From the NCBI RefSeq assembly GCF_016801865.2, contig NC_068939.1, forward strand, positions 42,571,114 to 42,635,113: 64,000 nucleotides of DNA. Direction: 5' to 3'. The translations under genes were made by a program, and so were the position numbers. This stretch comes from Culex pipiens pallens. Its lineage: Eukaryota > Arthropoda > Insecta > Diptera > Culicidae. Under the pieces are notes generated by a model. That model was not told the origin of the DNA. It saw only the letters and a program-made list of their open reading frames with translations, and did not search any database. Below are positions 53,151-64,000 of this stretch, piece by piece (position 1 is the first letter of the stretch; each line of letters begins with the position of its first letter).

Positions 53151-55110
53151 TTTGAGGACTGTCTTTACAAAAAATCTATAAATATGTTTAAAAAATTGTA
53201 AATATTTCAAGAAACATTTTAAAGAAAATCGTATAGTTGGAAAATTTTCAATTTCCGTTAGGTAGTCCAATACCTTTTTCCATAATAATTAGACATATTT
53301 AAAAAAACATTTCTCTAGTTTAAAGAAAAATACCCTTAAAATTGTTTTCTTCTTTCCAATGAAACCTAGAGCAAAAACAAATGGCTCGCGCTTTTTCGAG
53401 ATATTCCAATTTTAAAATTTGCATTTTTATTGCCATCAAATGGCAGTAACTTTTGCCTCTGAAGCCTCTGAATGTTTTTAATGTTTCATTTGATAATCTA
53501 CAATTCTTGTTTTTACCAAGTTCACACGACGAAAGTTTGATAAAAATTCGTAACATAAAGATTTTTCATGTAATTGTTATTAAAATCGATTCTGAAGAAA
53601 GATTTTATACAAAAACACCTAATTTAATAAGAAATTTCATCTTCTGAAAATACCAATAATTTTAAAGGTTTTTTTCCATTTTTTAATAAATTTTCATAGC
53701 ATAGACTTAGTGATTTTTTTAAAACTTACTGGACTTAAAGTGCAAACTTATTACCAATAGTTTTATAAAAGACTTATTTTGCATTGCTATGAATTATCTT
53801 TTTAAATTGAAATATAATTAAAAACCATTTAAAAATAAAAATTATAAAAAAACTAATTTTATAAGAAATTTGAACTTCTGAAAAGTAAAGTTAGTAAGTT
53901 GGTAAAGTGCAAACTTATAAACAATAGTTTGATAATAGTAGTTTATGCAAAAAGTTGCAAAAAGAGGATTCAGCACAAGTCGTTCATTTATCCAACGAGG
54001 TTCACCAAGCCATCACCGAGTTCACATAAACTTAGAAAAATATTTGCAACGGCCTTATTTTGAAAACAATATTTTTTGAAACTGTCAAAAATGCATTTTA
54101 AAAGATTTCCAAAATCTTTTCTGATTTAAGAATAAAAATTGTCATTAAAAGGTACTTATTATATTTTGAAAAAGTGCATGTTACATATAATAGCAGTTTT
54201 CAATTATTTTTTAATTAACCCTTCAGAAGTCACGTGTATTGCCGTTTCTGATGAGTGTCTTTATAAAGTGTGCACAAAGTACATGTATGTGACTGCCGGT
54301 GGGCTAAAGAGTCCACGCTAAAAAATTAACAGCTGAGAAATTTTTCAATTTTTTAAATAAATTTTTTGATCTATTCTTTCATTGTTAATGTAGCGTACAT
54401 GCCAAGACACGAGCATGAATTGTATTTTTTGATAATTTGTAGTAAAAGTTCAGATTTTACAATTTTGAATATACATATATTATGCAAACATATGAGATAA
54501 TTTTACATTATTGTTTATGAAATATTTAAATCAGAATCTACCCTTTCCAAGATATCAACAAATAAAAAAGAGCTAATTGAGTAACCTCTAGAAAAAAAAA
54601 CATATTTCGTAAAATAGATTTAAAAAAATATATATTTAAAAAGCAGTGAAAGGTTGAAGAAACAATACTTAAAATAGGAAAATTAAGAAATATTTACCAA
54701 AAGAAATCTGGCACTATTTACAATTTTTTAACAAAAAATAATAGAAGAAATTTTAAAACATAACATTAAAACTCGAAAACAGTTGTTTTTATTCAAAGAA
54801 AATCGTTAAAAATAATAGAATATATAAAAACTAATTAAAAAATGTGAAGGAATTAGAAAATAAAATATTTTTTAATGAAAAACTAAATTGTTTTCAAGGC
54901 AACCCTGATCATAACAAACAACTTTGTCAAAAATTGATGATAAGAATATTTCAGAATTCGATTTGTTTTTCTTTTCTCAAACATTTTAAAATGTCTGCCA
55001 TTGCAGGATTTGCCTTCCGGTACCCTCTGAGACCGCTCGTGGTACACTCAGGGTTTCATGTACCCCATGTTGAGAACTTCTGGATTAAGGTATAGATTGC
55101 GAAAAAATAA
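53151..55110. other. AT-rich intergenic, no gene identified
   Basis: Very AT-rich DNA with no ORF carrying recognisable features. A short GC-richer block at 54996-55085 (CCTTCCGGTACCCTCTGAGA) looks repeat-derived. Confidence 0.5.
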
Positions 55111-55443
55111 AATTGGGTCCTTTAATGAAGCTTAGATTGCTGATATTATTGTTTACAGCGATAAAGCTTATTTTTCTGAGTACAATGACCCTTTGTACGA
55201 CCACGAAGAGTTTAAAATGGATTTTTAAATCAATTTTGAAAAATTAACCTCGTGGTCCTTCTTGACAGAAAAGCTCCTACTTGACAGCTCGTGTCAAGGG
55301 GACCATAGTTGATCCATCGAAAAAATGTTGTCTTGTAATTTTTTTTGCATTAAAATGAAAAAAAAAGTGATCAGAAATGGTTTTTAGTCGTGTTTTTACC
55401 GTTGTACATAAAAATTGACATAGGGCTTTAGTACCCGATTTTG
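55111..55443 (+). repeat. Dispersed repeat copy with the short A6 tract
   Basis: The best intact copy of the family at 29255-30505 and 34515-34850. The homologous tract reads CGAAAAAATGTTGTCTTG, only six A, and shows the ancestral state of the expanded poly(A). Confidence 0.8.
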
Positions 55444-56340
55444 GTTTCTTCGAAAAAGTTGCTTGGATTATCATGCCCAAAAACTTTCTAGAAGAGAACA
55501 AAATTCACAAAAATATTATTAGTTAGTTTTTTTTAAAGACCCATAAACTTAAAAAAAACTTATACGGTCCAGACTTGAATATCCGAAGGTTTGTATGAGA
55601 CTTGGGATAATCGAAACGTGAACAAAATATTTCTCTTTCGTATTTTTTTCATTTTCTTGATTTTAACATCAAATTTGAATTCTGCGACCCCATTTTAGAC
55701 AAATTTTAATTGTTGATTGCCTTACAAATTACCGAATGCATTTTTTTTCAATAATTCATCACCACCATTTTGGCTGCCATATTTGATTTAAACATTTCAA
55801 ACCACTTAAGAATGGTTCAGGAGTTATAATTAAGCACGACAATCGAAAATAAGTTGTTAAAAATATTGTTTTTTTTTCGATTATTCGAATATTCGATTAC
55901 AAAATCGCAAAAAATAGGAAAATGAAGAAAACGAGAACAAAATACAATTATACAAAATATTTTTTTTTCACGTAAACTGCGATAACTTTAAAATGTAAGC
56001 GATAACCTATAATAGAGAGCCTGGAGCTTATTAGAGAACGGACATCTTAAAATACTGAAACTGGCACCTCTGCATGCACATCAGTCAAAATAGCTTGCAG
56101 CACTGCAATTGTCAAAGCACCAGCGTGACTCTTTTCAGATTCTCTTTTGATCAGTCAATCAAGCCAAAACAAACTGTTTAAAACATAGTTTATGGTTGTG
56201 TAAAGCTAAAATGATGTGCTGCGTTTGCAAAAATCCAAAAAACTTCAAAAACCTTTCTGTCGAAAAAAAATCCTGAAGGTACCAAATTTTTAGAATTTTT
56301 TTCCTAGATTTTTTCCCACGATGTTATTAGCGCCCGAAAC
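55444..56340. repeat. Pogo-like repeat and AT-rich flank
   Basis: 55563-55615 carries CCAGACTTGAATATCCGAAG and an inverse end. 55668-55760 (CATCAAATTTGAATTCTGCG, CCCCATTTTAGAC) matches 11.18 kb and 25.62 kb, showing the same larger family. The rest is unassigned. Confidence 0.45.
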
Positions 56341-57503
56341 TGACCATTTTTGCGCGGTATTAACACGCAACGACATATTGCGCGTATTCCCGAGAAAGAC
56401 ACGCGGCAAACCAGCCTCGAAACGACGCGCCGCACTTTCGGCAAATGCGTGCTGTCAAATCCTAGGTCAAATTCCATACTGCGCGTTTTGTTTTTGTTGA
56501 TCTTCTTCTTCGAATCGGTCGGCTTGGTTGCCAGGTATGTTTTATATTGCACCAAAAGTGCAAAAAATAGCTGGCAACAATGTCTATGGCATATTCTGAA
56601 ATGCCGCGCGGCGTGTACCTTTGAAACGGACAATAATGAGTTTACGTATCAGCAAAATAAAACTTGAAAATATTAAACGAAATTTAAATTGAAAAAGAAA
56701 ATTGAAATTGTTTTGTGAAAACATGTTTTACACTTTTTTGAATAAAATATATATCACTCAAATTACAATACTTCCCATCGATTGAACGCCAACTGAAATT
56801 TCTATTTTTATCGAACAAATGTTGCATGGATTACTTTTTTAATCTGATGGAAACTTAAGGTGAGTTGATCATTTTCGAAAAAATTGATCATCACTATAAA
56901 ATATTCTTATTTAAATTCAATTCAACGAATTTCAGCACCAAAAAGAATCAGCATGTGCCGGTTGTTGCCTTCTCAAAGCCACTGAATGAATTTTTGATCT
57001 AAATCAAATGTGCTTCAATATTTATATTATTTTGTGTCACAGTCATTGACGTCCTAGTTGGCAATCATTGATTAATGACGATTTCCATAACTTTAAAAGG
57101 AATGGGATAATCGTAACCAAAAGGAATCAGCATGTGTAGGGCAGTATTCTGAACAACTTGTAGAAGAAATTTTGTCAAAATATTGAAAGCGACGCAAAAT
57201 TTATATCTTTGAACGAAAAATCATGACAATTATGGAAGTCTTCACGTTAAATGGACGATTCAATAATGTGCTTCTTTGAGCTTAATTTAAATTTAAAAAA
57301 GTACCTAAAAAGATAGGAAACCATTGTATAACATAAATCGTTCAATTCTAAAAAAAAAATATTTTGACAAACCTTGGAAAATAGCACCCGTCGGTCCCAA
57401 TTCTACCATCTTTTCTAAGCGTCCAATTTCTCTTTCCCGTCTCGTCCTCCTCCCACATTTGAACAAAATCGTCAATCCGCCCCATAAAGCTCTAGCTCTC
57501 AGT
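56341..57503 (+). other. Probable COX6B copy 1 leader exon and intron
   Basis: 56341-56535 is GC-richer and ends GGTTGCCAG/GTATGT, a good donor. An acceptor CTAGCTCTCAG ends at 57502, one base before the COX6B ATG. The pairing is inferred. Confidence 0.4.
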
Positions 57504-57743
57504 ATGGCCAACCCGGCGCTCCCCCTGAAGGCGGCCCCGTTCGATCCGCGGTTCCCGAACACGAACCAAACCAAGTACTGCTACCAGAGCTATCTGGACT
57601 TTCACCGCTGCGAAAAGGTGAAGGGCAAGGGCGCCAACGTGTGCCAGTACTTTAAGAACTGCTTCGCCGACCTGTGCCCGAACGCGTGGGTCTCCAAGTG
57701 GGACGACCAGCGCGCCGAGGGCTCCTTCCCCGGCCGGATCTAA
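57504..57743 (+). CDS. COX6B: Cytochrome c oxidase subunit 6B, copy 1 (79 aa)
   Basis: A nuclear-encoded complex IV subunit on the intermembrane-space side, bridging the two monomers of the dimer. The helical hairpin is held by the CX9C/CX10C pattern: C26-C36 and C47-C58, imported by the Mia40 pathway. Hallmarks are FDPRFPN, QTKYC, YLDFHRC, CPNAWVSKWD and the C-terminal QRAEGSFPGRI. There is no cleavable presequence, as expected. Copy 1 has an extra cysteine, C53, inside the second CX10C. The ATG follows a splice acceptor by one base, so MANPALPLK is the N-terminus rather than the longer upstream open frame. Poly(A) signal AATAAA is at 57945. A paralogue lies 1.27 kb downstream. Confidence 0.93.
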   Translation: MANPALPLKAAPFDPRFPNTNQTKYCYQSYLDFHRCEKVKGKGANVCQYFKNCFADLCPNAWVSKWDDQRAEGSFPGRI

Positions 57744-57944
57744 GGTGGCTCGAGAGGAGAAGGAAGTACGCGACGAAGACGACGTAGCAATACCGCGCTG
57801 TGGTGGCCATTTTTTAAAGTAGTGCGAAATTAGTGCGCTCCCCCCTCCCCTAAATTTCATTCCAAATGAGAGATTTGTCATTATTTTTTAAAGTTTCAAA
57901 TTGGCAAAGTGAAAGTTTTAAGTTGTTGTCCTGTAACGTGCAAA

Positions 57945-57950
57945 AATAAA
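57945..57950 (+). terminator. Poly(A) signal of COX6B copy 1
   Basis: AATAAA lies 202 nt after the stop codon, in CAAAAATAAAGTATAAAATT. Confidence 0.6.
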
Positions 57951-59013
57951 GTATAAAATTCAAGCAAAAATGGCTGCCGAAAGAAACAAATTTATTTAAT
58001 TTTATAACAAACGAAAAAGAAATTATTCAAATTGGCAAGTTTTCTTTTTTGTTTTGTTCAAAATTATCGACTTTTTTGCGAGCGATAATTCAAATGTGTA
58101 AGAAAAGGTATGTTAGTCATGTTTTGTGCACGTGTTCGGAAAGTATTATACTTTTTATTGTTTATGCACCCTTGAAAAGTAGTCAAAGTTTGTTTTGTAG
58201 AAGGTGATTAACATTTACAATCCTGGAAAATGTGGAAATTGACACCTTCAAATTATCAAAAAATATATTAACAAAATTCAATAACATTCAACAGTTCCCA
58301 TATTCATTGAGTTCAACAAATAACTAATATCAGGAAATCATTGGAATCTCGATAAAAATATCATTGCATTTTTTTAAAACTTGTTACGAAAGTTGTTGCA
58401 GCCCTGCCATGAAAACAACTTCACCTTGGCAATGATTCGCCTTGGTTGCATCAAGGCAAAACATCTAAAGGTGAACTAGTGTCAAACGCAGGGTTGGACT
58501 TGCCCGTATGAAAAAATAAAATGCATTTGCAACTCAAAATCAAAACACAAAATTCCTCAAAATTCATTACTAATTAAAATAAATACATTTTTTAGGTTTA
58601 CCCTTGCACGTTTTTAAGTTACTCCTCAAATAGTCCACTGCACTTATTGTTTCCCTCCTCGTTCCCTTTCGAAATTATGAAAAATAATAATAGTATTAAA
58701 ACTGCATATTCCCAAACGAATTGGTCGACCCACCCCGTTGATAACTGTCTCTTGAAAAATGGTAATCTCCTCATTGTTTCACGACAACCCTCTCATGCCT
58801 GCCCTCGTATTCGAACATCAAAATTTGTAGCAAAATCAAATCTCATTCGGCAACACCTCTAATCAACTCATGGGCATTTGAGGGTCCTTGACCCCCCCGT
58901 CTTTTGGGCAAATGTTGCACCCCGTCTCTAACCCCCTCCCAAAGATCACTCCGTCCAAAGATTCCACTAACCAGCAAAAACGAACTCTCACCCCTCCAGC
59001 ACCGTAAACGACG
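57951..59013 (+). other. COX6B intergenic region
   Basis: AT-rich with no repeats recognised. A splice acceptor CCCCTCCAG ends near 58999, 14 nt before the second COX6B ATG, so copy 2 probably has its own leader exon here. Pyrimidine-rich sequence precedes it. Confidence 0.45.
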
Positions 59014-59268
59014 ATGTCCGAGAACGTAGCAGCCCTGGCCGAGGTCGGCGTCAAGACGGCCCCGTGGGACCCGCGCTTCCCGAACTCGAACCAGACCAAG
59101 TACTGCTTCCAGAGCTACCTGGACTTCCACCGGTGCGAGAAGATCAAGGGCGAGGGCGCGGACGTGTGCCAGTACTTTAAGAATGTCTTCTCCGACATTT
59201 GCCCGAACGGGTGGATCGAGAAGTGGGACGGGCAGCGCGCCGACGGCAACTTCCCCGGCAAGATCTAA
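59014..59268 (+). CDS. COX6B: Cytochrome c oxidase subunit 6B, copy 2 (84 aa)
   Basis: A tandem paralogue of the gene at 57504. Same fold and motifs: C31-C41 (CX9C) and C52-C63 (CX10C), YLDFHRCEK, CPNGWIEKWD and QRADGNFPGKI. It differs mainly in the N-terminus (MSENVAALAEVGVKTAPWD) and lacks the extra cysteine of copy 1, so this copy looks like the canonical form. Length is normal for the family. Codon use is strongly GC-ending, as in copy 1, typical of highly expressed mitochondrial genes. Poly(A) signal AATAAA is at 59360-59365, about 90 nt after the stop. Which copy is ubiquitous and which tissue-specific cannot be told from sequence. Confidence 0.93.
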   Translation: MSENVAALAEVGVKTAPWDPRFPNSNQTKYCFQSYLDFHRCEKIKGEGADVCQYFKNVFSDICPNGWIEKWDGQRADGNFPGKI

Positions 59269-59359
59269 GGCGACTGCGCGGCGGCGGGCGGACCTTTGTA
59301 CATTCTTGGAGAGGCGTGTGGCGAGCGAGCATTTGAAGCGGAAGCTAAACAAACAGCAA

Positions 59360-59365
59360 AATAAA
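59360..59365 (+). terminator. Poly(A) signal of COX6B copy 2
   Basis: AATAAA within CAGCAAAATAAAGCTAA, 92 nt after the stop. Confidence 0.6.
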
Positions 59366-60037
59366 GCTAAATAGAAGATAGTACCGTTGGAAAATGATTG
59401 GTTTGCGACATTTAATCGAGAGAAAGCCTTTATGAAATTTGAGTTTATCGCTAGAAGTGCAATCCATTAAATTCTGAAATAATAAAAACATATTGTGCGT
59501 TAAATATCAAGGCTTCTTAATTGTTGAGCAGTTTCGAAAAAAAAAAAATCCAAAATGTCACTGCCAGAATCAATGAATCAAAGTTACAAAATGATGATTT
59601 TTTCAGAACTACTTGTACAGTTACCCAAAGAAGTTCCTACGCCCTTTTTGCAATTCCTAAAAACACTTTTGAATACGTGATTGTTGGCAACTGGGTTTGC
59701 ATTTCCGCCACTTACCATTCTCGAACGACGAAACGGCCTACTTTTCTGTACCAAAAATAACAGAATCAAAAAGCACTGAAATTGGTGCGGAAAAGTGAAA
59801 GTTTTCAGCACTTGTATCGAAAAGTTATAATTTTAATATTACTTTATTACAATTACTTTAATATTATTTTAATATTATAGGTATGTCAGCTAGTTTTCAT
59901 GTTTTGGTTAATTATTATTTTTTTTGTAATTTGTTTAATTAACTTTAATGTACATTCAAATGAAACTTAAATGCCAATCGTGTTCCCTTTTAAGCGGTAT
60001 ACGCACTTCGGAAGGAATCGGTCAAGAAAAAACGTTA
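59366..60037. other. AT-rich intergenic, nothing identified
   Basis: No coding signature. Short ORFs here lack domains. Confidence 0.5.
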
Positions 60038-60771
60038 CTTAATCCACCTTAAGGTGGTTGGTGCCTTCCTCGCATTCATGTTGTATTTTAGGTGGTATTT
60101 ACAAATTAATTTAAGAGTTTTTTTTTATTTATTTTTTCATTTGTTTTTTTTTTTTAAATTATTGATTTTACTTGAACAGCAATTTTCAATTCTTTTTTTA
60201 CCAACTCTTCAAAATAAAGGTGAAAAGTCTCAAGAGTTATATATTTCAGTAAAAAGTTCGTGTAAATCTTTGTCGATACAAAATGATGCAGCAACATAAT
60301 TAATACAGATTTTTTCCAGAAGAGACGCAGACACTGCTTAAGCGATGTGGCAACCGGGCGATACACAAGGAAGCGGGTGTGGCTGCCAATCCCCCGCGTG
60401 GTCAAAAAGTCAAAAAAGCAAAAAGACCCGGCCTTTGAGGTTATGCAAAAATCACTCTTTTTTGTAGCTACAAAAAAACTTTTTCTTGGCATAACTTTAA
60501 AAGTACTTCACTAAAAAGAATAAAATTTAATAGGGTCTTAGGGGACCCCAAAACGAACAGAATAAGGCGGATCCGGCCAAAATCGGTTCAGCCAGTTCTG
60601 AGATAATCGTGTGGAAAAAAATCATGCCTACACACATCCCCACAGACATTTGTTCAGAATTTGATTCTGAGTCGATAGGTATACGTGAAGGTATATCTAG
60701 GAGTCGTATTCAAGAAGTTGATTTTTCGAGTGATTTTATAGCCTTGCCTCAGTGAGGTGAGGAAGGCAAAA
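60038..60771 (+). mobile_element. MITE-like repeat, family GGTGCCTTCCTC, copy 2
   Basis: Same family and orientation as 13770-14402. Left end AATCCACCTTAAGGTGGTTG (containing the dyad CCACCTTAAGGTGG) and right end CCTCAGTGAGGTGAGGAAGG. Shared internal words are GGGGACCCCAAA, TCGGTTCAGCCAGT and GATTCTGAGTCGATAGGTAT. Confidence 0.72.
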
Positions 60772-62100
60772 ATCAAATGGGCAGCAGCGGCAGCGCAAGC
60801 AAATCAGAGAGGGTGAAGAAAAGCCTCAAGAAATCGCTCCCTCTCCTTTGTTCTGCTGTTCGTAAAGCTGTTTCTTGACCCCTTTCCTTCCGATCTGCAT
60901 ACTAGCCTTTAAAGAATAAAAGTTCAATAGAGCTATTGTGCGATCAGTTCCTAGCTGGACTCGGTCACTGGAAACGACCGGCGACTCAGTGACCGACGAA
61001 ATAGGCGGCGGGCCAGATGCGGGCATAAAAATGTCAAAATCTCTTCCCCTCTCACTTCGTCTCACCATCCAGCTGCAGCTTTGTTGACAAACAAACGGAG
61101 CACGCGGTCGCATGATGGCGGCATCGAGCCAGAATTAGGGGTGATCATGTGATTAAAAATGAAAGTTTTTTCAAGAAAAATAATATTTTTCCGACCGAAT
61201 AAAAAAATTGCGAGCATGTTCAAACAATTATTCCTGATGTCGGAGAAGTGATGAAAAAGCAAAATTTTAATCCATAATTTTTCTATAAATTGAATTTTTT
61301 CACTCTAACTAGGAACCCCTAGGTCTATCCACGACCGTTTCCAATGACCGTGAGAAGATGCCAGAAAATCCAGCTACGAGCTAAATCCACAATATCTACG
61401 TGCGCATGTATTGCGTGTACGTACACGATGGATTTTTAGGTTAAAATTTGTGGTCGCCAGCAAAAACAAATGGTAAGCTAGTGTGCGTGAGATCGGGCTT
61501 AGAGAACTCTATGGGGAGAGCGATTGATGTTATGGCAGTGTACATACTATTATAATAGACTTAAAATCCCATTAAAAAATAAGTTGTGTGCAGCTGTTGC
61601 AAAACTTGATTTATTCAGCACTCGTCGTATTGATCCAACTATGTGAACCTCGTTGAAAAAATCAAAGCCAATTTTTGTCTTTTTCATTATTTAGGTCGTT
61701 TTGTCATTTTGTTCATATTGGTCAATTTTGTTCATTTTTGTAAGTTTTGTTTTTTTAGTGATTTGGTCATTTTTGTCAGCTTGGTAATGTTTGTCAATTT
61801 TGTATTTTTTTGTTATTTCGATTTGCCAACTTTGTTTATTTGATTTTTTTTTGTATTTTTTTCAATTTTGACAATTTTGTAATTTTTGTGATTTTGTTAA
61901 ATTTTGTAATTTTATTTTCATTTTTGTCATTTTGTAATTTTTGTCAATACTGCATTTTGGTAAATCTTTGACTAGAAAGCCTTATTTAAACAATGCATTG
62001 AATGGAGGAGAGAAGAACGAAAAACGATTTTTTCGCGAAACAAATGAAAGTTTGGTAGCATAATATGGTGGAGAGAGAGGGGTTCAGAAAGCTGTGCAAT
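60772..62100. other. Intergenic, GC-richer block then (TTTTGTCA) degenerate tract
   Basis: 60.78-61.13 kb is GC-richer, with an inverted repeat TCGGTCACTG ... CAGTGACCGA (60961-60996), and might be regulatory or an LTR relic. 61.68-61.96 kb is a degenerate TTTTGTCATTTTTG-type simple tract. No gene is supported. Confidence 0.4.
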
Positions 62101-62141
62101 CCGTCACCCCCGAAGACCAACACTAGTTCCTGTAAGGCATT

Positions 62142-62347
62142 TCACCGACTCATCACGGGTGGGACGAGAGACGGGAAGTGAGGCAACTCCGAACCACGGC
62201 AACCACGATAGATCCTGACGGTGACGACGAGAAGGCGATGCGCGCTTCTTTTCCAGTTCTGGTCCCTCTCTCCTGCTGCTGCTGTTCTGGGCTGAGCTTT
62301 CCTGCTGCTGCTGCTGCTGCTACCGGTCCGACGTCTGAGACGTGAAT
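62142..62347 (-). other. Putative first exon downstream of the 62.35-kb promoter
   Basis: The minus-strand transcript from 62347 reads a CAG-rich leader, then CCCGTGATGAGTCG followed by GTGAAAT, a possible donor right after a start codon. An 80-codon open frame overlapping the TATA box is unlikely to be the product. The gene body would lie to the left and was not identified. Confidence 0.35.
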
Positions 62348-62432
62348 GATAGAATGGGCTCTGGCGCGCGTTCTTATACAGCATTTCGGCCCGCTACTTC
62401 CCCTCCTTTTTCGCGACCGACACTCGGTCGCG
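62344..62432 (-). promoter_or_regulatory. Minus-strand core promoter: TATA box, Inr and upstream dyad
   Basis: On the minus strand, TATAAGAA starts at 62378 and TCATTC (Inr) has its A at 62347, a spacing of 31 nt. Upstream, CGCGACCGACACTCGGTCGC G (62412-62432) is a 9-bp-arm perfect inverted repeat at about -65 to -85. The region is GC-rich in an AT-rich neighbourhood. Confidence 0.65.
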
Positions 62433-63440
62433 TTGCTCGGATGATTTTCCCCTCAAAATAGGTACTTGACATTCCCGTCCGTGAGTGGGAAGCGCTCATT
62501 TTGCTTGCAAAATCTCTGCATTTTGAAAACATTTTATCAATTGTTTCAATAGTTAAACTATCTTGCCAACAATGAAAGTTTTATAGCAAATTGCTGAATA
62601 ATTTTCGAATCGAATGGAACATAAATCGTGTCGATTCGATTAGAGGGAAGGAAGATATAAGCGTTTGACGGATGACGCAGTAATCCAGGGCCTTCGGCCC
62701 GGGTTTTTTGAAATGGCACCCCTGTACCTTCGACAAAGACGTAAGTCTACGTCAAAAAAATCATTACATATAAAATTCCTAAATCAAGGGATTTAAAAAT
62801 TTAAATACAGTTTGTACTCGATGATCCTAGGCAAAGTGTCACTCAAAAAAATCGAAGCACGAAATTTGAATTATTTGCTTCTAAAAATAGCTCTAAGTTA
62901 AAATATGACTCCAAAAATGCTCCAAAGTTGTCAGATTTTCTGTTAGCATTCATGAATTCAAGAATGCTGGAGTTTTTCATTTTGTAAGAGGCACAGAAAT
63001 TGTGAATTCTGCAGTTCTTGTAATTTGTATTTGTAGCGTTGGTTTATTGGATACGACAACTTGTCTTTTTTCGTAAGGTCCAGCATAAAAGAATTTAAGA
63101 AATTTATTTTCGGTTCTCTTAAATAATTGTTTTTGATTTCTTTTATAAATTTTTAAATTTAGACATTTAAATTCTTGAACATTGTTTTTTTTTAAATTTT
63201 GAATTATAAAGTTATGAATTGTAGATTTTTAAATTTTTAATGTTGAAATCTCGGATTTTTTATAATTTTTAATTAGAAATAAAAACTATAAAAATAAAAA
63301 AATATTAAAAATTTTCAATTTCTGAAACTTTAAGTTTTGAATAAAGAACTGCAAAAATATTTTTTTTTTGTATTTCTTAAATTCTGTTACTTTAAATTTT
63401 CAATGATGGAGCTTTCTTTTTTTAATATTTTGATCTTTTT
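62433..63440. other. AT-rich, mostly degenerate element sequence
   Basis: No gene seen. A pogo-like end lies near 62815. 63.08-63.44 kb has degenerate GAATTTAAG/TTTTAAATTT words like those at 17.0-17.5 kb. Confidence 0.45.
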
Positions 63441-63800
63441 TATTTTTAACCTAGCAATGTTTAAATTTAGAAAAAAAAAATAACTTTGTACAGGTTAAAA
63501 ACCACCTTCTGTTACGTCCAATCAAGATCATATCTGTGATTTCAGCACAGAATTATTCACAACTTAACAAGATTTAGAATTGAACATATCAAACAACAAA
63601 TAAGGTTAAATGACATTAGTCAAAACACAAAAGTAACTAAATATTCAGATGTTAGAAAAAAGTTAAGCTTATTAATAAATTAATTTATGAAATCCTCAAA
63701 ATACATTTTCGAAAATAATCTCTTCATGATGATAATTTCAAATAAGAAACTAATAAAGAAACTATTATGAAAATACAAACAAACATTTTCGGAAGAAAAT
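63441..63800 (+). repeat. Second copy of the right part of the 16.78-22.34 kb element
   Basis: CTTCTGTTACGTCCAATCAA, AATAAGGTTAAA and AAATACAAACAAACATTTTC recur in the same order at 21.97-22.24 kb. Here no long array has grown. The CG-rich terminal part is missing. Confidence 0.6.
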
Positions 63801-63887
63801 TATATTTTGTTTCAGTAACAACTTCGGAGAAATAAAAATTTTTGTACGCAACGAAAAAAAAACAACAAATTTTAGCAAAACATTGTA

Positions 63888-64000
63888 AAAGGACCGAAGC
63901 CGAAGTGTAAACAAAGAGTCTATCCTGCTCATTCATAATGTAAACATCAACCGACGTGAGCAGGATAGACTCTTTGTTAACACTTCGGCTTTGGCCCTTT
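63888..64000. mobile_element. 113-bp hairpin MITE at the window edge
   Basis: Arms of 44 bp with about four mismatches (AAAGAGTCTATCCTGCTCA and its inverse) and a 25-bp loop. The right arm reaches the last base, so the element may continue. Confidence 0.7.

Noticed and set aside
57324..57503. 60-residue N-terminal extension of COX6B copy 1
   Set aside because: The segment contains the polypyrimidine tract and acceptor CTCTCAG immediately before the conserved ATG, so it is intronic.
60826..61113. 95-codon minus-strand ORF
   Set aside because: It has no recognisable motif; the GC-rich block with its inverted repeat looks regulatory or repeat-derived.
62140..62165. Hammerhead-ribozyme-like GTGATGAGTCGGTGAAA on the minus strand
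   Set aside because: The core C is replaced, and stem II and the flanking stems are not formed.

Overview
The window looks like AT-rich, repeat-laden intergenic and intronic DNA from a dipteran, most likely a culicine mosquito (Culex or Aedes type). The evidence is spliced genes with GT-AG introns up to 10 kb, insect core promoters with an Inr, a Jockey-type ORF1, a Ty3/gypsy element, tRNA-derived SINE heads and many MITEs with TA, TTAA or 8-bp target duplications. The species is an inference.

Layout. 1-2006 is the 3' end of a Ty3/gypsy element (RNase H tail, integrase, polypurine tract, LTR). 2315-2488 (minus) is a 57-residue secreted peptide gene with its own TATA/Inr and poly(A) signal. 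3028-33931 (minus) is one eight-exon gene for a 2358-residue kinesin-7/CENP-E protein; every junction is phase-compatible and the total is exactly 2359 codons. Its introns hold most of the transposons. These include intron 2's composite element with thousands of bases of 8-bp repeats, an ORF1-only non-LTR element and a hAT MITE, and intron 1's 940-nt poly(A) tract.

Upstream of the kinesin come inverted-repeat elements and a 2.2-kb pure 8-bp array (35.3-37.5 kb). Then follow a GC-richer island (37.6-38.9 kb), a TTAA-flanked foldback, and a 148-bp satellite (41.66-44.28 kb) split by a second copy of the hAT MITE. An 8-bp ATACAAAA array, another GC-richer island (44.8-45.8 kb), a non-LTR 3' tail and a 1.5-kb 9-bp array (47.03-48.56 kb) complete this stretch.

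On the plus strand, 51316-52428 encodes a TRIR (telomerase RNA component interacting RNase) orthologue with an added RS/RD-rich N-terminus. 57504-57743 and 59014-59268 are tandem COX6B genes (cytochrome c oxidase subunit 6B). A strong minus-strand TATA/Inr promoter lies at 62347-62378, and the window ends in a 113-bp hairpin.

The genes are not an operon: mitosis (CENP-E), RNA processing (TRIR) and respiration (COX6B) are neighbours by position only. I found no clear new multi-gene system. The most unusual material is the repeat biology: a poly(A) tract grown from A6 to about 940, a half-LINE, several 8-9-bp arrays that seem to arise from degenerate AT-rich seeds, and a nucleosome-length satellite with two dyads per monomer.
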